Below, one piece after another: positions 63,861 to 64,000 of a DNA stretch of 64,000 bases. A program made the translations under genes and the position numbers. The DNA is from Acinetobacter lwoffii (GTDB lineage Bacteria > Pseudomonadota > Gammaproteobacteria > Pseudomonadales > Moraxellaceae). The notes beneath the pieces are model-generated. The model saw only the letters and a list, made by a program, of their open reading frames with translations, ran no database searches and was not told where the DNA came from. The stretch spans positions 2,728,001 to 2,792,000 of the forward strand of contig NZ_CP077369.1 of assembly GCF_019048525.1 (NCBI RefSeq). The letters are read 5' to 3'. Every line of letters begins with the position of its first letter. Within the stretch, counting starts at the first letter, position 1.

Positions 63861-64000
63861 TGAAGACAAAACAGTTAAAACAAATTTTTAAAGCAACCGC
63901 ACTTGCGCTATGCCTTTCTTCAGCGATGACGACTTTTGCTGTTGCCCAACCTAAAGATGAAGTTGTAGCTGTAGTCGACAATAGTATCATTCTACGTAGT
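63860..64000 (+). CDS. surA: Periplasmic chaperone SurA (partial, 3' end beyond the window)
   Basis: 47 codons visible. ATG overlaps the lptD stop (TAATG). MKTKQLKQIFKATALALCLSSAMTTFAVA is a signal peptide, followed by PKDEVVAVVDNSIILRS, the start of the SurA N-domain. SurA folds outer-membrane proteins including LptD. Identity rests on this short piece and the gene order. Confidence 0.88.
   Translation, partial: MKTKQLKQIFKATALALCLSSAMTTFAVAQPKDEVVAVVDNSIILRS

Overview
This 64-kb window is chromosomal DNA of a gammaproteobacterium, almost certainly Acinetobacter. The evidence is the moderate to low GC content, the aceI-type PACE efflux gene facing a LysR gene, the amgK-murU pair facing lptD-surA, the exbB-exbD-msbA-lpxK-kdsB run, and type II secretion pseudopilin genes lying apart from the rest of their system. 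The species cannot be decided from the sequence alone. There are no rRNA, tRNA, CRISPR or prophage genes. Most of the window is ordinary core genome. The clearly accessory part is about 8.1-12.5 kb.

Layout. 0-2 kb: 5' part of dnaX (minus). 2-4.7 kb: NlpE-like lipoprotein, beta-lactamase-fold serine hydrolase and MaoC hydratase. 4.9-8.0 kb: a large FabG4-type reductase facing a thiolase with a disordered basic N-terminal extension. 8.1-12.5 kb: one ancestral lipoprotein gene (beta-propeller-like part plus HExxH metallopeptidase-like part), split by an IS3-family and an IS630-family element and frameshifted near its start. 12.6-19.9 kb: PACE efflux pump and LysR regulator, transaldolase, LysE exporter, BenE transporter, SMR pump, esterase lipoprotein and two universal stress proteins. 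20-29 kb: pepN, an unrecognised cysteine-rich protein, thiM, a TerC/CBS/CorC membrane protein, and a MarR regulator behind a long AT-rich leader. 29-39 kb: SRAP protein, aldehyde dehydrogenase, glcB, zapE, an AraC regulator facing a Baeyer-Villiger-type monooxygenase, lysO, and a small gene broken by an amber codon.

39-47 kb (minus): cmk-rpsA-ihfB-lapA-pyrF, tadA, a HIBCH-like hydrolase overlapping ung, and queD. 47-60 kb: a nearly unbroken co-directional array. It reads rsmG-parA-parB (division and segregation), exbB-exbD-msbA-lpxK-kdsB (energy transduction and lipooligosaccharide synthesis and export), holB-pilZ-tatD-tetR, then gspH-I-J-K (minor pseudopilins). 60-64 kb: murU and amgK (cell-wall sugar recycling) face lptD and the start of surA (outer-membrane biogenesis).

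No complete undescribed system stands out. The best leads are the twice-interrupted lipoprotein/metallopeptidase gene, the thiolase extension with an internal start, the 420-residue zinc-ribbon-like protein, the short leader ORF and palindrome before marR, the gspI start inside a dyad-rich element, and the 8-C tract at the monooxygenase start.
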